Under the pieces are notes generated by a model, which saw only the letters and a list, made by a program, of their open reading frames with translations, had not been told where the DNA came from and ran no database searches. Below, one piece after another: positions 53,489 through 62,948 of a stretch of DNA of 64,000 bases. Made by a program: the position numbers and the translations under genes. Within the stretch, counting starts at the first letter, position 1. Each line of letters starts with the position of its first letter. The DNA comes from Parvibaculum sp. (lineage in GTDB: Bacteria; Pseudomonadota; Alphaproteobacteria; Parvibaculales; Parvibaculaceae). The stretch is taken from contig NZNS01000010.1 of NCBI GenBank assembly GCA_002694985.1, positions 791,921 to 855,920 on the forward strand, written 5' to 3'.

Positions 53489-56400
53489 GTGATTCGGATG
53501 CGATCGGGGGTTCCATGGAGCGTCAAGGGTATTGAGCCCGAGGCGCGGGAGGCTGCCAAGCAGGCAGCACGCCGGCAAGGCATGACGCTTGGCGCGTGGC
53601 TGAACCAGATCATCATGGACACCGGCACCGACGAAGTTGGGCAACAGGACCCTGAGATGTCTCAATCCCGATACAGCCAGCCGCAGCAAAGCGCGCCGCA
53701 AAACCGGATACCGGAACCGCAGATCGATCTCGGTCCCGTCGCGGAAGCCGTGCGCGAACTCGTGCAGCGGGTGGACGGCAGCGAACGCCGCACGGCCGAG
53801 ATGACGCGCAAGCTCGAAGCTACCGTGGGCCAGCTCGCCGCCCGCCTCGACCAGTCGGAGCACGAGATGGAAGACAGGTATCCGGAGGCCAGCACGATCG
53901 ATCCGCTGGAGCGCAAGCTTCAGCAGCTCGGTGAACGCATGGAACGCGCGGAGCGTGGCAGAGGCGGACGCGGCGAAGACAGCCGCGCCATCCAGACGCT
54001 TGAAAAGGCGTTGAACTCCGTCGTCGACCACCTCGAAACGTCAGAGCGGCGAACGGACGATACGCTTGCCGAAATCCGCCAGACGCTTTCCGCCCTTTCC
54101 GGACGCATCGAGAGCGCCGAACAGGAAACCGAGCGCGAGGAGGCCAAACGCCGCGCGCAGGCCCTTGAAGGCACACTGACACAACTCGCGACACGCCTTG
54201 AAAAAATGGAGCAGGGCGTCAGCACCGTCGGGCCGCAGGCCGTCGAAGCGGCACTGAAGGCGATCGAAGAAAAATCGAGCGCCGACAACCAGCGCAAGAC
54301 AATCGAGAATCTGCAGCAGAGCCTTGAGCGAATTGCGCAGCGTGTCGAACGCGCCGAAAAAAGCGCCGACGAAACTGCAAAGGCGCTCGAAACGACGCTG
54401 GAGACGACAGTCAGCACACTCGTCAAGAAGCTTGAGGACATCGACCATTCACAGCGCACGGAGATCCCCGATGCGCTGGCCGCGCGCCTGGAACAGATGA
54501 CGCGCCGGCTCGAGCAGAACGAGCACATGACGATGGAAGCCGCGGAGGCCGTCGAGAAGGCGGTCGCGGGGATCGGCGCCAATCTCAACGAGAGCGAAAA
54601 TCGCGACCGCGAAGCCCTCACATCGTTGCAGGCAACGATCGAGCGCATGACGAACCGCCTCAACCATCTCGAAAAAGAGACCAAGGCCGTAAAAGCGCGC
54701 ACGACGCTATCGCCGCAGGTCAATGCCGGTGGGCTCGCAGCGGGTTTTCCGCCATCCGGTCCCGGTTTCGGCATACCGAATTTCGATGCGCCACCGATGA
54801 TGGGCCCTGCCTATGGCAGCAATCTCGGCCCGGCCTTCGGACCGGGGGACTGGGAGCGGCCGCAAACACATACGCGCTCGGCCGATGCGTCACACAGCCA
54901 TGACGCGCCGAGCCGCGAACCCGCACCGATTGCCCCGCCATTCGATGCCTATGGCGCTGCGCCGCCCGTACAGTCCGCCGCGCAGGATGATTTTCACGAT
55001 TACGAAGATAACGCGGAAGCACCGCCCTTCGCCGAAGAGCAACCGGACAGTTATTACGCGGACCCGCATGACGAGATCGACGATGGCATCATTCCGCCCG
55101 ATCCGCCCGAGCCCGCGCAGAACGCAGGACAGCGCGCGGCAAACGACTTTCTCGCGGCGGCGCGACGTGCCGCGCAGGCGGCCGCCGATGGCGGCGCACG
55201 CCAGGAGCCTGCTTACAACGGAGCCCATACACCGGGCTTCGCGGATTCTTCTGCGCGCTTTAGCGCCGAGAACAATGGCGAGGACCGGCGCCGCAAACTG
55301 GTAATCGGCGTGGCGGCGAGCTTCTTGCTGCTCGCCGTTCTCGCAGGTGCCTATGTGATGCTGCGCGGAGGCTCGACGCCGAGCGCGCCTGCCGTGACTT
55401 ACGAGGGCAACGCGGACGGCGGCGAAGCGGGCCCTGCGCCAGATGTGCTCGTGGAAACACCCGCGACAGCGAAAAGCCCGGAGGCCGGTCCCGAAAGCAC
55501 CGGTGCCAGCGGCACCACGTCGAGCGAGACTGCGCCGAGCGAGACTGCGCCGAGCGGGACTACGCCGAGCGAGACTGCGTCGAGCGGAACTACGTCGAGC
55601 GGGACTGCCGCGCCGGAAGCCAACACCAAACCTGCCACCCCCCAGGATGCTCTCGTTCCCGCACCGAAGAAGCCCGTCTCGAAACCAACCGCGACCCCGG
55701 CGGGTACGGCAACGCTGACGCCCGCAGCGCCGGCCACGGCGGCTCCCTCGACACCTGTCGAGACGGCGCCGGTCAAGCCCGCGAAAGTGACCCTGATGGA
55801 CGCCGCAACGAAGGGCGATGCGGCCGCGCAATATGAAGTCGGTCTTCGCTATTCGAATGGCGAAGGCGTGACACAGGACATGGCCGAAGCTGCCAAGTGG
55901 TTCGAGCGGGCGGCAAAACAGGGCCTGACCATTGCCGAATACCGGCTCGCCGCCCAATATGAAAAAGGACGCGGCGTCACGCAGAGCGACGCCAAGGCGC
56001 GTGAATGGTACGAAAAGGCCGCGAAGGGCGGCAACGTCAAGGCGATGCACAATCTCGCCGTCATTCACGCGGAAGGGCGCGGCACGGCGCAGGACTTCAA
56101 GACCGCGGCAAGCTGGTTTACCCAGGCTGCGAATTACGGCCTTGGCGACAGCCAATACAACCTCGCGATACTGAACGAACGCGGCCTTGGCGTAGCGAAG
56201 AACCCGGTCGAAGCCTACAAGTGGCTGGATATCGCCGCGAAGGGCGGCGACAAGGGCGCCGCTGCAAAGCGCGACGCCATCGCCGCCGAGTTGAGCCCCG
56301 AAGACCTTGCCCGCGCCAAAGTCGCCTCCGGCACATGGAGCGCGAAGAAACCCGAACCGCTTGCCAATGGCGACCTCTCCTCGCTCAAGACCTGGGAGGT

Positions 56401-56623
56401 CTCTTCGCTCGAAGGCAGCGCAGGCGGCTCCGCGACACGCGCCGCCATCGCACGGGCGCAGGACCTGCTCAACCGTCTCGGCTATGATGCGGGGCCGCCT
56501 GACGGGCTGATGGGCCCGCGGACCAGAGATGCGATACTTGAATACCAGCTTTCAGAAGGGCTGGAGACGACAGGGACGGTTACGCGCGAAACACTGGCGG
56601 CGCTCGAGGCGACGTCGCACTGA
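53489..56623 (+). CDS. PodJ-like polar organising protein (coiled coil, TM, Sel1 repeats, peptidoglycan-binding)
   Basis: A 1044-aa protein from GTG 53489; ATG 53498 (MRSGVPWSVKGIEPEAREAA) is an equally plausible start. The N-terminal cytoplasmic segment GMTLGAWLNQIIMD is typical of PodJ-like proteins. A long coiled coil spans about residues 75-410, then a Pro-rich linker. One TM helix (VIGVAASFLLLAVLAGAYVM) lies near 610. Outside are a Ser/Thr-rich repeat stretch, four Sel1 repeats (about 770-930, such as AAKWFERAAKQG) and a peptidoglycan-binding domain (AQDLLNRLGYDAGPPDGLMG). It probably marks a cell pole. Confidence 0.88.
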   Translation: MIRMRSGVPWSVKGIEPEAREAAKQAARRQGMTLGAWLNQIIMDTGTDEVGQQDPEMSQSRYSQPQQSAPQNRIPEPQIDLGPVAEAVRELVQRVDGSERRTAEMTRKLEATVGQLAARLDQSEHEMEDRYPEASTIDPLERKLQQLGERMERAERGRGGRGEDSRAIQTLEKALNSVVDHLETSERRTDDTLAEIRQTLSALSGRIESAEQETEREEAKRRAQALEGTLTQLATRLEKMEQGVSTVGPQAVEAALKAIEEKSSADNQRKTIENLQQSLERIAQRVERAEKSADETAKALETTLETTVSTLVKKLEDIDHSQRTEIPDALAARLEQMTRRLEQNEHMTMEAAEAVEKAVAGIGANLNESENRDREALTSLQATIERMTNRLNHLEKETKAVKARTTLSPQVNAGGLAAGFPPSGPGFGIPNFDAPPMMGPAYGSNLGPAFGPGDWERPQTHTRSADASHSHDAPSREPAPIAPPFDAYGAAPPVQSAAQDDFHDYEDNAEAPPFAEEQPDSYYADPHDEIDDGIIPPDPPEPAQNAGQRAANDFLAAARRAAQAAADGGARQEPAYNGAHTPGFADSSARFSAENNGEDRRRKLVIGVAASFLLLAVLAGAYVMLRGGSTPSAPAVTYEGNADGGEAGPAPDVLVETPATAKSPEAGPESTGASGTTSSETAPSETAPSGTTPSETASSGTTSSGTAAPEANTKPATPQDALVPAPKKPVSKPTATPAGTATLTPAAPATAAPSTPVETAPVKPAKVTLMDAATKGDAAAQYEVGLRYSNGEGVTQDMAEAAKWFERAAKQGLTIAEYRLAAQYEKGRGVTQSDAKAREWYEKAAKGGNVKAMHNLAVIHAEGRGTAQDFKTAASWFTQAANYGLGDSQYNLAILNERGLGVAKNPVEAYKWLDIAAKGGDKGAAAKRDAIAAELSPEDLARAKVASGTWSAKKPEPLANGDLSSLKTWEVSSLEGSAGGSATRAAIARAQDLLNRLGYDAGPPDGLMGPRTRDAILEYQLSEGLETTGTVTRETLAALEATSH
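55520..55612 (+). repeat. 15-bp imperfect tandem repeat inside the PodJ-like gene
   Basis: About six imperfect copies of a 15-bp unit (CGAGCGAGACTGCGC and variants) encode TTSSETAPSETAPSGTTPSE and following. The repeat keeps the frame and lengthens the disordered periplasmic linker. Confidence 0.85.
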
Positions 56624-56753
56624 TCTTTCGCCAGAGCGCCAGGACCAGAGCGCTAGGAATCGGCGGGGGGACGTGCTACCCCAATCCGCATCCACCTTCC
56701 TTCTCAAGGCATTGTCGTCTTGAGTGTCTCCGGAAGCCGGAGCCGCGCGCGAG

Positions 56754-57674
56754 ATGCAAATTTATCTGCCGATTGCCGAGTTGCCGGTCAGCATTCTGAC
56801 CATTCTCGCCATGGGCGTTGCAGTCGGTTTTCTCTCCGGCATGTTCGGCATTGGCGGCGGTTTCCTGATGACCCCGCTTCTCATTTTTCTCGGCATCCCG
56901 CCCGCCGTCGCCGTGGGCACACAGACAACGCAGGTCGTCGCCTCCTCGGTGACGGGAGCGCTTGCGCATTTCGCGCGCAAATCCATCGACTTCAAGATGG
57001 GCGGCGTACTCCTGCTGGGCGGCATCGCCGGTTCCGTGAGCGGCATTTATATCTTCAAGCTGCTGGCCTCGGTCGGCCAGATCGATCTGGCCATCTCCGT
57101 TATCTATGTGCTGTTTCTGAGCGTCATTGGCGCAATGATGATGGTGGAAAGCGTGCAGGCGATCCGCGCGGCGCGCGGCGGCGGCAGCGCCCCCAAGCGC
57201 AAGCATCACAGCTGGATCCACGGCCTGCCCTTCAAGGTGCGCTTTCGCCGCTCGAAACTATACATCAGCGTGATCCCGCCCATTCTCGTCGGCTATTTCG
57301 TCGGCACGCTTTCCGCCATCATGGGCGTGGGCGGCGGCTTCATCATGATCCCGGCGATGATCTATCTTTTGCGGATGCCGACCAATGTCGTGATCGGCAC
57401 CTCCTTCTTCCAGATCGTCTTCGTCGCGGCGCTGACCGGCGTGATGCATTCGCTCGAAAACCAGGCGGTCGATATCGTGCTCGGCTTTCTGCTCGTGATC
57501 GGCAGCGTGATCGGCGCGCAATACGGCGTGCGCGCAGCAGAGAAGATGCCCGCCGAGCAGCTGCGCGCGCTCCTCGCCGCTATCCTGCTGCTGATCGGCA
57601 TGAGGCTCGGCTATGACCTTGTGAGCACACCGCCCGACCTCTATTCCGTGATCGAAGCGGAGCCGCACTCATGA
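56754..57674 (+). CDS. TauE/SafE family sulfite exporter-like permease
   Basis: A membrane protein of 306 aa from ATG 56754 (MQIYLPIAELPVSILTILAM). Eight or so helices carry the two TauE repeats, VGFLSGMFGIGGGFLMTPLL and VGYFVGTLSAIMGVGGGFIM, each with the GxGGGF motif. Family members export sulfite, sulfoacetate or other organosulfur anions. It overlaps the TIGR02186 gene by 4 nt (ATGA), and CcdA follows, so the three are one operon. Confidence 0.93.
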   Translation: MQIYLPIAELPVSILTILAMGVAVGFLSGMFGIGGGFLMTPLLIFLGIPPAVAVGTQTTQVVASSVTGALAHFARKSIDFKMGGVLLLGGIAGSVSGIYIFKLLASVGQIDLAISVIYVLFLSVIGAMMMVESVQAIRAARGGGSAPKRKHHSWIHGLPFKVRFRRSKLYISVIPPILVGYFVGTLSAIMGVGGGFIMIPAMIYLLRMPTNVVIGTSFFQIVFVAALTGVMHSLENQAVDIVLGFLLVIGSVIGAQYGVRAAEKMPAEQLRALLAAILLLIGMRLGYDLVSTPPDLYSVIEAEPHS

Positions 57675-58459
57675 TGCGGCGTTGCGTGACAGCGTTCATT
57701 GCGCTTCTTTTCTTTGCGGCACCCGCCCGGGCGGATCAGCTCGTCACTGACCTGTCGGAACACCAGATCGCGATCCGCTCCAACTTCACAGGCACTGAAA
57801 TCCTTCTCTTCGGCGCGGTGGAAGCGGCCAGGCCCGGCTCGCGCGCGCTCAATCGCGATATCGTTGTCGTGGTGCAGGGACCGGCGCGTCCGCTGACGGT
57901 GCGCCGCAAGGAACAGATGGCCGCGATCTGGGTGAACCATGACAGCGTGACCTATCCGAGCGTGCCCGGCTATTACGCCATTGCAAGCACACGCCCGCTC
58001 GAAGTGACGGCAACACCCGAAACGCTGAAGGCGCTGCGCATCGGCATCGAGAATATCGACCCTGGCATACCCAGCGCGCGCGCCATTGACGGGACGCTGC
58101 AAATCCTGCCGCCGGACGAGGAACGCGCCTTCTGGAAAGCGCTCATCCGCAACAAGCGGCGCGAAGGCCTTTATATAAATGTGCCGGGCGGCGTGACCTT
58201 TCTCGGCCAGACGCTTTTTCGCGCGACCGTCAAGATACCGGCCAACGTGCCCGTCGGCCTTTACACCGCGAAGGTCTTTTTGTTGCAGGAAGGCGAAGTC
58301 GTGGACACGATTTCGTCACCGCTCTATATCGACAAGCGAGGCGCCGAACGCTTTCTCTATCGGATGGCGCATCAGGACCCGCTGCTCTACGGCATGATTG
58401 CCGTGCTGGTTGCGGCATTCGCGGGCTGGCTCGCCTCCGCCGTCATGAGCCGCCGTTAG
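57671..58459 (+). CDS. TIGR02186 family membrane-anchored periplasmic protein
   Basis: A 262-aa protein. A signal peptide (residues 1-22, ending PARA) precedes DQLVTDLSEHQIAIRSNFTG and TEILLFGAVEAARPG, then RDIVVVVQGPARPLTVRRKE. A TM helix near 235-258 (LYGMIAVLVAAFAGWLASAV) anchors the C-terminus. This matches TIGR02186, consistently paired with the TauE-like permease in alphaproteobacteria. Its role is not established; a periplasmic accessory to the permease is the natural inference. Confidence 0.88.
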   Translation: MMRRCVTAFIALLFFAAPARADQLVTDLSEHQIAIRSNFTGTEILLFGAVEAARPGSRALNRDIVVVVQGPARPLTVRRKEQMAAIWVNHDSVTYPSVPGYYAIASTRPLEVTATPETLKALRIGIENIDPGIPSARAIDGTLQILPPDEERAFWKALIRNKRREGLYINVPGGVTFLGQTLFRATVKIPANVPVGLYTAKVFLLQEGEVVDTISSPLYIDKRGAERFLYRMAHQDPLLYGMIAVLVAAFAGWLASAVMSRR

Positions 58460-58469
58460 GGAGTCAGGC

Positions 58470-59240
58470 ATGGAAGTCGGATATTTCGCAGCGGGTCTTG
58501 GCGGGCTCATCAGTTTTCTTTCGCCTTGCGTATTGCCGCTGGTGCCGGCCTATCTCTGCTTCATCGCGGGCACATCGCTCGAAGATCTGACGCGCGAAGA
58601 CGAACAGGGAAAGCCGCTCGCCTCCGAAGGATTGACGCAGCGCGTCGCACTCGGCGCCATCGGCTTCGTACTCGGCTTCACCACGATCTTCGTTGCGCTG
58701 GGCGCAAGCGCGAGCGCGATCAATCCGCTGATCCTTCAGCACAAGGAACTCCTGTCGCGGATCGCCGGCGCGATCATCATCGTCTTCGGGCTTCACTATA
58801 TGGGGCTCTTCCGCATCGCCTTTCTCAATCGCGAGGCGCGCTTCTACATTGCAGGAAATGGCGAAGGCGAACGAAGCCCGCTGATGCAATTCGCAAGTCC
58901 CTATCTGCTCGGGCTTGCCTTCGCCTTCGGATGGACACCGTGCATCGGACCCATTCTCGCGACGATCCTGACCATCGCAGCGGCACAGGAAAGTCTCTCC
59001 GCGGGCGTCACGCTTCTCACTGTCTATTCGCTCGGACTTGGCATTCCGTTTCTTGCCGCCGCATTTGCCATACGCGGATTCCTGAGCTTCGCATCGGGCT
59101 TCCGCAAGCACATGCACAAGGTCGAAATCGCGGCGGGTGTGCTGCTTGCGGTCACGGGCCTGATGATGCTCACAGGCACATTCGAGACGCTTGCGATCTT
59201 CCTCATCAACACGTTTCCGGTGCTCGCTACTCTCGGGTGA
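58470..59240 (+). CDS. CcdA-family cytochrome c biogenesis / thiol transport protein
   Basis: An integral membrane protein of 256 aa with six hydrophobic helices. The CcdA/DsbD redox cysteines are present in SFLSPCVLPLVPAYL and GWTPCIGPILATIL. It carries electrons from cytoplasmic thioredoxin to periplasmic thiol proteins for cytochrome c maturation or disulphide reduction. It is 10 nt downstream of the TIGR02186 gene with a GGGAG ribosome site. A GGGGATAA/GTCA element starts 2-3 nt after its stop. Confidence 0.92.
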   Translation: MEVGYFAAGLGGLISFLSPCVLPLVPAYLCFIAGTSLEDLTREDEQGKPLASEGLTQRVALGAIGFVLGFTTIFVALGASASAINPLILQHKELLSRIAGAIIIVFGLHYMGLFRIAFLNREARFYIAGNGEGERSPLMQFASPYLLGLAFAFGWTPCIGPILATILTIAAAQESLSAGVTLLTVYSLGLGIPFLAAAFAIRGFLSFASGFRKHMHKVEIAAGVLLAVTGLMMLTGTFETLAIFLINTFPVLATLG

Positions 59241-59310
59241 GCGGGGATAAAGCGACCTGTTTTGCCGCCGACCGTCATCGAAACGTCATCAAACCGTCAC
59301 AAAGCGCGCC
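59241..59310. promoter_or_regulatory. GGGGATAA plus three GTCA half-sites in a convergent gap
   Basis: After the CcdA stop come GGGGATAA, TTTTGCCGCC and then CCGTCAT, ACGTCAT, CCGTCAC, each 11 bp apart (about 59271-59300). The order and spacing closely follow the element at 35.6 kb. The gap lies between convergent genes, so it cannot be a protein-gene promoter on the plus strand. Confidence 0.55.
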
Positions 59311-59349
59311 CGGATGGTGGTGAAAAAAGTAATGCCCGCTTTTCGGGGA

Positions 59350-60075
59350 TCAGTCGCCTTCGAGGCGGCGCGCGGAAACGGGGATAACCGTCTTCGCACC
59401 CATCATCCAGGCGTGAAAATCGAAACCGGGCAAAAGATCGCCATAAGCCGCATCAAGGACATTGAGGCCACCCGCATAGGCGCCGAAGGCAGGCATGATC
59501 ATTCTTGTGCCGTCCGAGGCGAAACAGCGGCGGCGGAGACGGCGGCCTCGAACGCGAACCGCCGCACACGGATGAAGATGGCCCGCGACCTCGCCTGTCG
59601 AGGGCGCGGCACGCGGCTCATGGCGGAAGGTGAGCGGGCCGACACGCAGTTCCTCCATCACCGCACCGCCGAAAGCACGCGGCGGGACCGGATCGTGATT
59701 GCCCGCGATCCAGACCCAGTCGAGCGAGCGTGAGAGGCGTGCGAGGCGGGCGGCGTCTTCCGGCGACATGCGATGCCCGGCTTCGCGATCGTGGAAGCTG
59801 TCGCCAAGCGCAACGAGGGTTTGCGGCTTCAGCTTTTCGACAAGGGCTTCAAGGCGGGCGATGGTCGCGCGCGTATCATAGGGCGGGAGCGCAACGCCGC
59901 GCGCGGCGAAAGCGGAACCTTTCTCGAAATGAAGATCGGCAACGACGAGAAGGCGTTCATCGGCCAGCCATGCCGCACCTTCGGGCATGAGGTCGAAGCG
60001 CGCCCCGCAGACGCGGAGCGAGGGATGGGTCGCGAGGCGGGACTCCCGTCTTCTATCTTTCATCCGTCCGTACAC
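59350..60075 (-). CDS. pdeM: Ligase-associated DNA damage response endonuclease PdeM
   Basis: A 241-aa calcineurin-like metallophosphoesterase. Metal-binding motifs: VVADLHFEKG (Asp-x-His), ALGDSFHDRE, WIAGNHDPVPP (Asn-His) and VAGHLHPCAAVR (Gly-His-x-His). The start ATG at 60075 precedes MKDRRRESRLATHPSL; a second ATG 12 nt downstream is possible. PdeM is part of a DNA-repair set with a Lhr-type helicase, an exonuclease and an ATP-dependent ligase. The helicase gene lies just upstream here; ligase and exonuclease are not in the window. Confidence 0.88.
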   Translation of the reverse strand: MYGRMKDRRRESRLATHPSLRVCGARFDLMPEGAAWLADERLLVVADLHFEKGSAFAARGVALPPYDTRATIARLEALVEKLKPQTLVALGDSFHDREAGHRMSPEDAARLARLSRSLDWVWIAGNHDPVPPRAFGGAVMEELRVGPLTFRHEPRAAPSTGEVAGHLHPCAAVRVRGRRLRRRCFASDGTRMIMPAFGAYAGGLNVLDAAYGDLLPGFDFHAWMMGAKTVIPVSARRLEGD

Positions 60076-60101
60076 ATATCGAAATTTCTCCTAAACACGG
60101 A

Positions 60102-60190
60102 TGTCATCCGGGGATTTATTCCCGGGACCCATTGGCCTCCCCGTCTATGGTGACGTGGATTGGGTCCCGGCAACAAGTGCCGGGATGACA
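60102..60190. repeat. Dispersed inverted-repeat element (type A)
   Basis: An 89-bp palindromic element whose ends read TGTCATCCGG and CCGGGATGACA, each with its own small CCGG hairpin. Internal GGGACCCA and TGGGTCCC pair as well. It lies between pdeM and the helicase gene. The same end sequence contributes codons to btuF, and a half copy is at 42534-42562. Confidence 0.8.
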
Positions 60191-60250
60191 CTTCTATTTT
60201 TGGATGCGCTCTTTGCAATGACGTCTTGTTATAAAACGAGGCGGACGGGA

Positions 60251-62812
60251 TCAAACGAGCCGCGTCGCCTCGGCAATCAGATCGTCGGCCGCTTCGGAGA
60301 GGAGCGCCTCGTCGGCATCGCCGCGCACACTCACCTTGCCGATATCGAGAAGGACCGGGACGGCGAGCGGCGAGACCCGGTCGAGGCGCTTCAACTGGAT
60401 GCGGCCTTTCACGCGCTTCAGCATTTCCGCCACGCGACCGACATCGAGAAGGCCGGTTGCCGCATCATTCCAGGTGGCGCGAAGCAGAATGTGATCCGGC
60501 TCGTGCTCGCGCAGCACGTTATATATGAGGTCGGAGGAAAATGTGACCTGACGGCCCGTCTTCTCCATGCCCGGATAGCGGCGCTCGATGAGGCCGGAAA
60601 TGATGGCGCAATCGCGGAAGGTACGTTTCAGCAAGCTCGACTCCGCCAGCCAGGCATCGAGATCGTCGCCCAGCATGTCTTCCGCGAAGAGCTCGCCCAG
60701 GGGCAGTTCGTGACGCTCATGCATCATGCCCGGATCGCGCAGGCACCAGATGGCGAGCGCATATTCGGAGGCGACGAAACCCAAAGGCCGCGCGCCTGCC
60801 CGGTCGAGGCGGCGCGTGAGCAACATGCCGAGCGTCTGATGCGCGAGGCGGCCCTCGAAAGGGTAACAGACGAGATAGAAGCGGTCGCCGCGCGGGAAGG
60901 TTTCCACCAGCAGATTGTTCTCGCCCGGCAGCACGGAACGCCAGGCCTGTATTTCCAGCCATTCGCGCACCGGCGCGGGGAGCGCCGCCCACGCCTCTCG
61001 ATGCGCGAAGAGGCGGCGGACGCGCCCAGCGAGATAGGTCGAAAGCGGAAACTTGCCGCCATAATAAGAGGGGATCATGGGCTCTGCGGCATTGGACTTC
61101 GTGACCAGCGCCTCCGTTTCCGCCAGCCCCTCGAAGCGGAGCACCTGACCCGCGAACAGAAAGGTGTCGCCGGGCGCGAGCTGGTCGATGAAATATTCCT
61201 CGATCTCGCCGAGATAGCGACCGCCCATATTTCGTCCCGGACCGCCGACAGGACGCCGCCCTCCCCGCTTGGTCATGCGAACCTTCAGCATCGGCGCTTC
61301 GACGATGGTGCCGACATTCATCCGGTATTGCTGAATGACGGAGGGAGAGGCCGCGCGCAGGCGCATGTCGCCCTCGGCTTTTGCATTGGGCCGCAGGCGC
61401 GCGAAGCGATCATAATTTTTCAGCGCATAGCCGCCGGTGGAAACGAAAGCGACCACCTTGTCGAAATCATCGCGGGTGAGGCCGCGATAAGGCGCGGCGG
61501 AACGCACCTCCCCGTAAAGGTCGTCCGGGTCAAAAGGCGCGGAACAGGCACAACCGAGAATGTGCTGGGCAAGAACGTCGAGCGCGCCTGTGCGCGCGAT
61601 CATGCCGTCCTGCGCGCCTTCGATGGCGGCGGCGCGGGCGGCCTCGCATTCCAGCACCTCGAAACGGTTTGCAGGCACGAGGACGGCGCGCGAGGGATCG
61701 TCGAGGCGGTGGTTCGCGCGGCCAATGCGCTGAAGCAGGCGGCTCGCGCCCTTTGGCGCGCCCATGTTGACCACGAGATCGACCTCGCCCCAGTCGATGC
61801 CGAGATCGAGTGTCGAGGTACAGACGACGGCGCGGAGCGTACCTGCCGACATGGCAGCCTCCACCTTGCGGCGCACCTCCGCCGCGAGCGAACCGTGATG
61901 CAGCGCGATGGGCAACGCGTCCTCGTTCAGCCGCCAGAGTTCCTGAAAGACGAATTCGGCCTGCGAGCGCGTATTGACGAAAACAAGTGTCGTGCGGTTT
62001 GCACGGATCGCCTCATAGACGGCGGGCAGCGCATGGCGCGCGGAATGACCCGACCAGGGAATGCGGATTTCCTCATCGCCTTCATCCGCCGGGGTCAGCA
62101 CCGAAATTTCCGGGAGCGCGCCGGGTGGCGCAACGACGACCTCGCTGAGACTTTCTCCATCTCTCTCCGGCGGCTGCGGCATGAGATAGCGGCGCAGCGC
62201 ATCGGGCTCGGCAACGGTGGCCGAGAGCCCGGTGCGGCGAAGACACGGCGCGAGCTTCGCGAGGCGCGCGAGACCGAGCGCCAGCAAATCGCCGCGCTTC
62301 GAATTTGCCAAGGCATGCAGCTCATCCAGCACGACATGCGCGAGGGAGCCGAAAAAGGCGCCGGCATCCGGGTAGGACAGGAGAAGCGCGAGCTGCTCCG
62401 GCGTCGTCATCAATATGTCGGGTGGCTCGCGGCGCTGGCGCTGGCGGCGGTTTTGCGGCGTGTCGCCGGTGCGCGTTTCGATGGAAATGTCGAGGCCCAT
62501 TTCGGCGATGGGCATTTCAAGGTTGCGCTTCACGTCGACGGCAAGGGCCTTGAGGGGCGAAATGTAGAGAGTGTGCAGGGCGCGCTTCTTCGGCGCGGAC
62601 CGGGTGGCAAGATCGGCCAGGCTCGGGAGGAAGCCGGCCAGCGTCTTGCCCGCGCCTGTGGGCGCGATGAGGAGCGCGGATTTGCCCTGCCGGGCCAGCG
62701 CGAGAAGCGCGAGCTGATGAGCACGCGGACGCCAGCCGCGCGCCTCGAACCAGCGGGTGAAGGCAGGCGGGAGGGTTTCGGCGTCCGGCGCGCCGGCGAG
62801 GGGTTTCATCAT
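60251..62812 (-). CDS. Ligase-associated DNA damage response DEXH box helicase (Lhr family)
   Basis: An 853-aa SF2 helicase from ATG 62812 (MMKPLAGAPDAETLPPAFTR). Walker A is LLIAPTGAGKTLAG, the Walker B-type box VVLDELHALANS and motif III TGLSATVAEP. The second RecA domain contains TLVFVNTRSQAEF, CTSTLDLGIDWGEV and LLQRIGRANHRLD. The C-terminal half is Lhr-specific (SYYGGKFPLSTYLAGRVRRL). It is expected to remodel nicked or damaged DNA with PdeM and a ligase. The 5' flank is repeat-derived, so no longer start is credible. Confidence 0.92.
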   Translation of the reverse strand: MMKPLAGAPDAETLPPAFTRWFEARGWRPRAHQLALLALARQGKSALLIAPTGAGKTLAGFLPSLADLATRSAPKKRALHTLYISPLKALAVDVKRNLEMPIAEMGLDISIETRTGDTPQNRRQRQRREPPDILMTTPEQLALLLSYPDAGAFFGSLAHVVLDELHALANSKRGDLLALGLARLAKLAPCLRRTGLSATVAEPDALRRYLMPQPPERDGESLSEVVVAPPGALPEISVLTPADEGDEEIRIPWSGHSARHALPAVYEAIRANRTTLVFVNTRSQAEFVFQELWRLNEDALPIALHHGSLAAEVRRKVEAAMSAGTLRAVVCTSTLDLGIDWGEVDLVVNMGAPKGASRLLQRIGRANHRLDDPSRAVLVPANRFEVLECEAARAAAIEGAQDGMIARTGALDVLAQHILGCACSAPFDPDDLYGEVRSAAPYRGLTRDDFDKVVAFVSTGGYALKNYDRFARLRPNAKAEGDMRLRAASPSVIQQYRMNVGTIVEAPMLKVRMTKRGGRRPVGGPGRNMGGRYLGEIEEYFIDQLAPGDTFLFAGQVLRFEGLAETEALVTKSNAAEPMIPSYYGGKFPLSTYLAGRVRRLFAHREAWAALPAPVREWLEIQAWRSVLPGENNLLVETFPRGDRFYLVCYPFEGRLAHQTLGMLLTRRLDRAGARPLGFVASEYALAIWCLRDPGMMHERHELPLGELFAEDMLGDDLDAWLAESSLLKRTFRDCAIISGLIERRYPGMEKTGRQVTFSSDLIYNVLREHEPDHILLRATWNDAATGLLDVGRVAEMLKRVKGRIQLKRLDRVSPLAVPVLLDIGKVSVRGDADEALLSEAADDLIAEATRLV

Positions 62813-62841
62813 GGGGGGAGAGTAGCAGCGAACCCCAGACC

Positions 62842-62948
62842 CGTCATCGCGAGGCCGCAAGCGCGGCCGTGGCGATCCAGACCGGCAAGTTTTTTGTTCG
62901 TAGTCCCAGGATTGCTTCGTCGCGGCTTCGCCGCTTCTCGCAATGACG
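62842..62948. repeat. Dispersed inverted-repeat element (type B)
   Basis: A 107-bp element bounded by CGTCATCGCGAG and CGCAATGACG, with GCCGCAAGCGCGGC and GCGGCTTCGCCGC hairpin arms. It is the same class as 31298-31388. It fills the gap between the helicase and the MscS gene. Confidence 0.8.
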
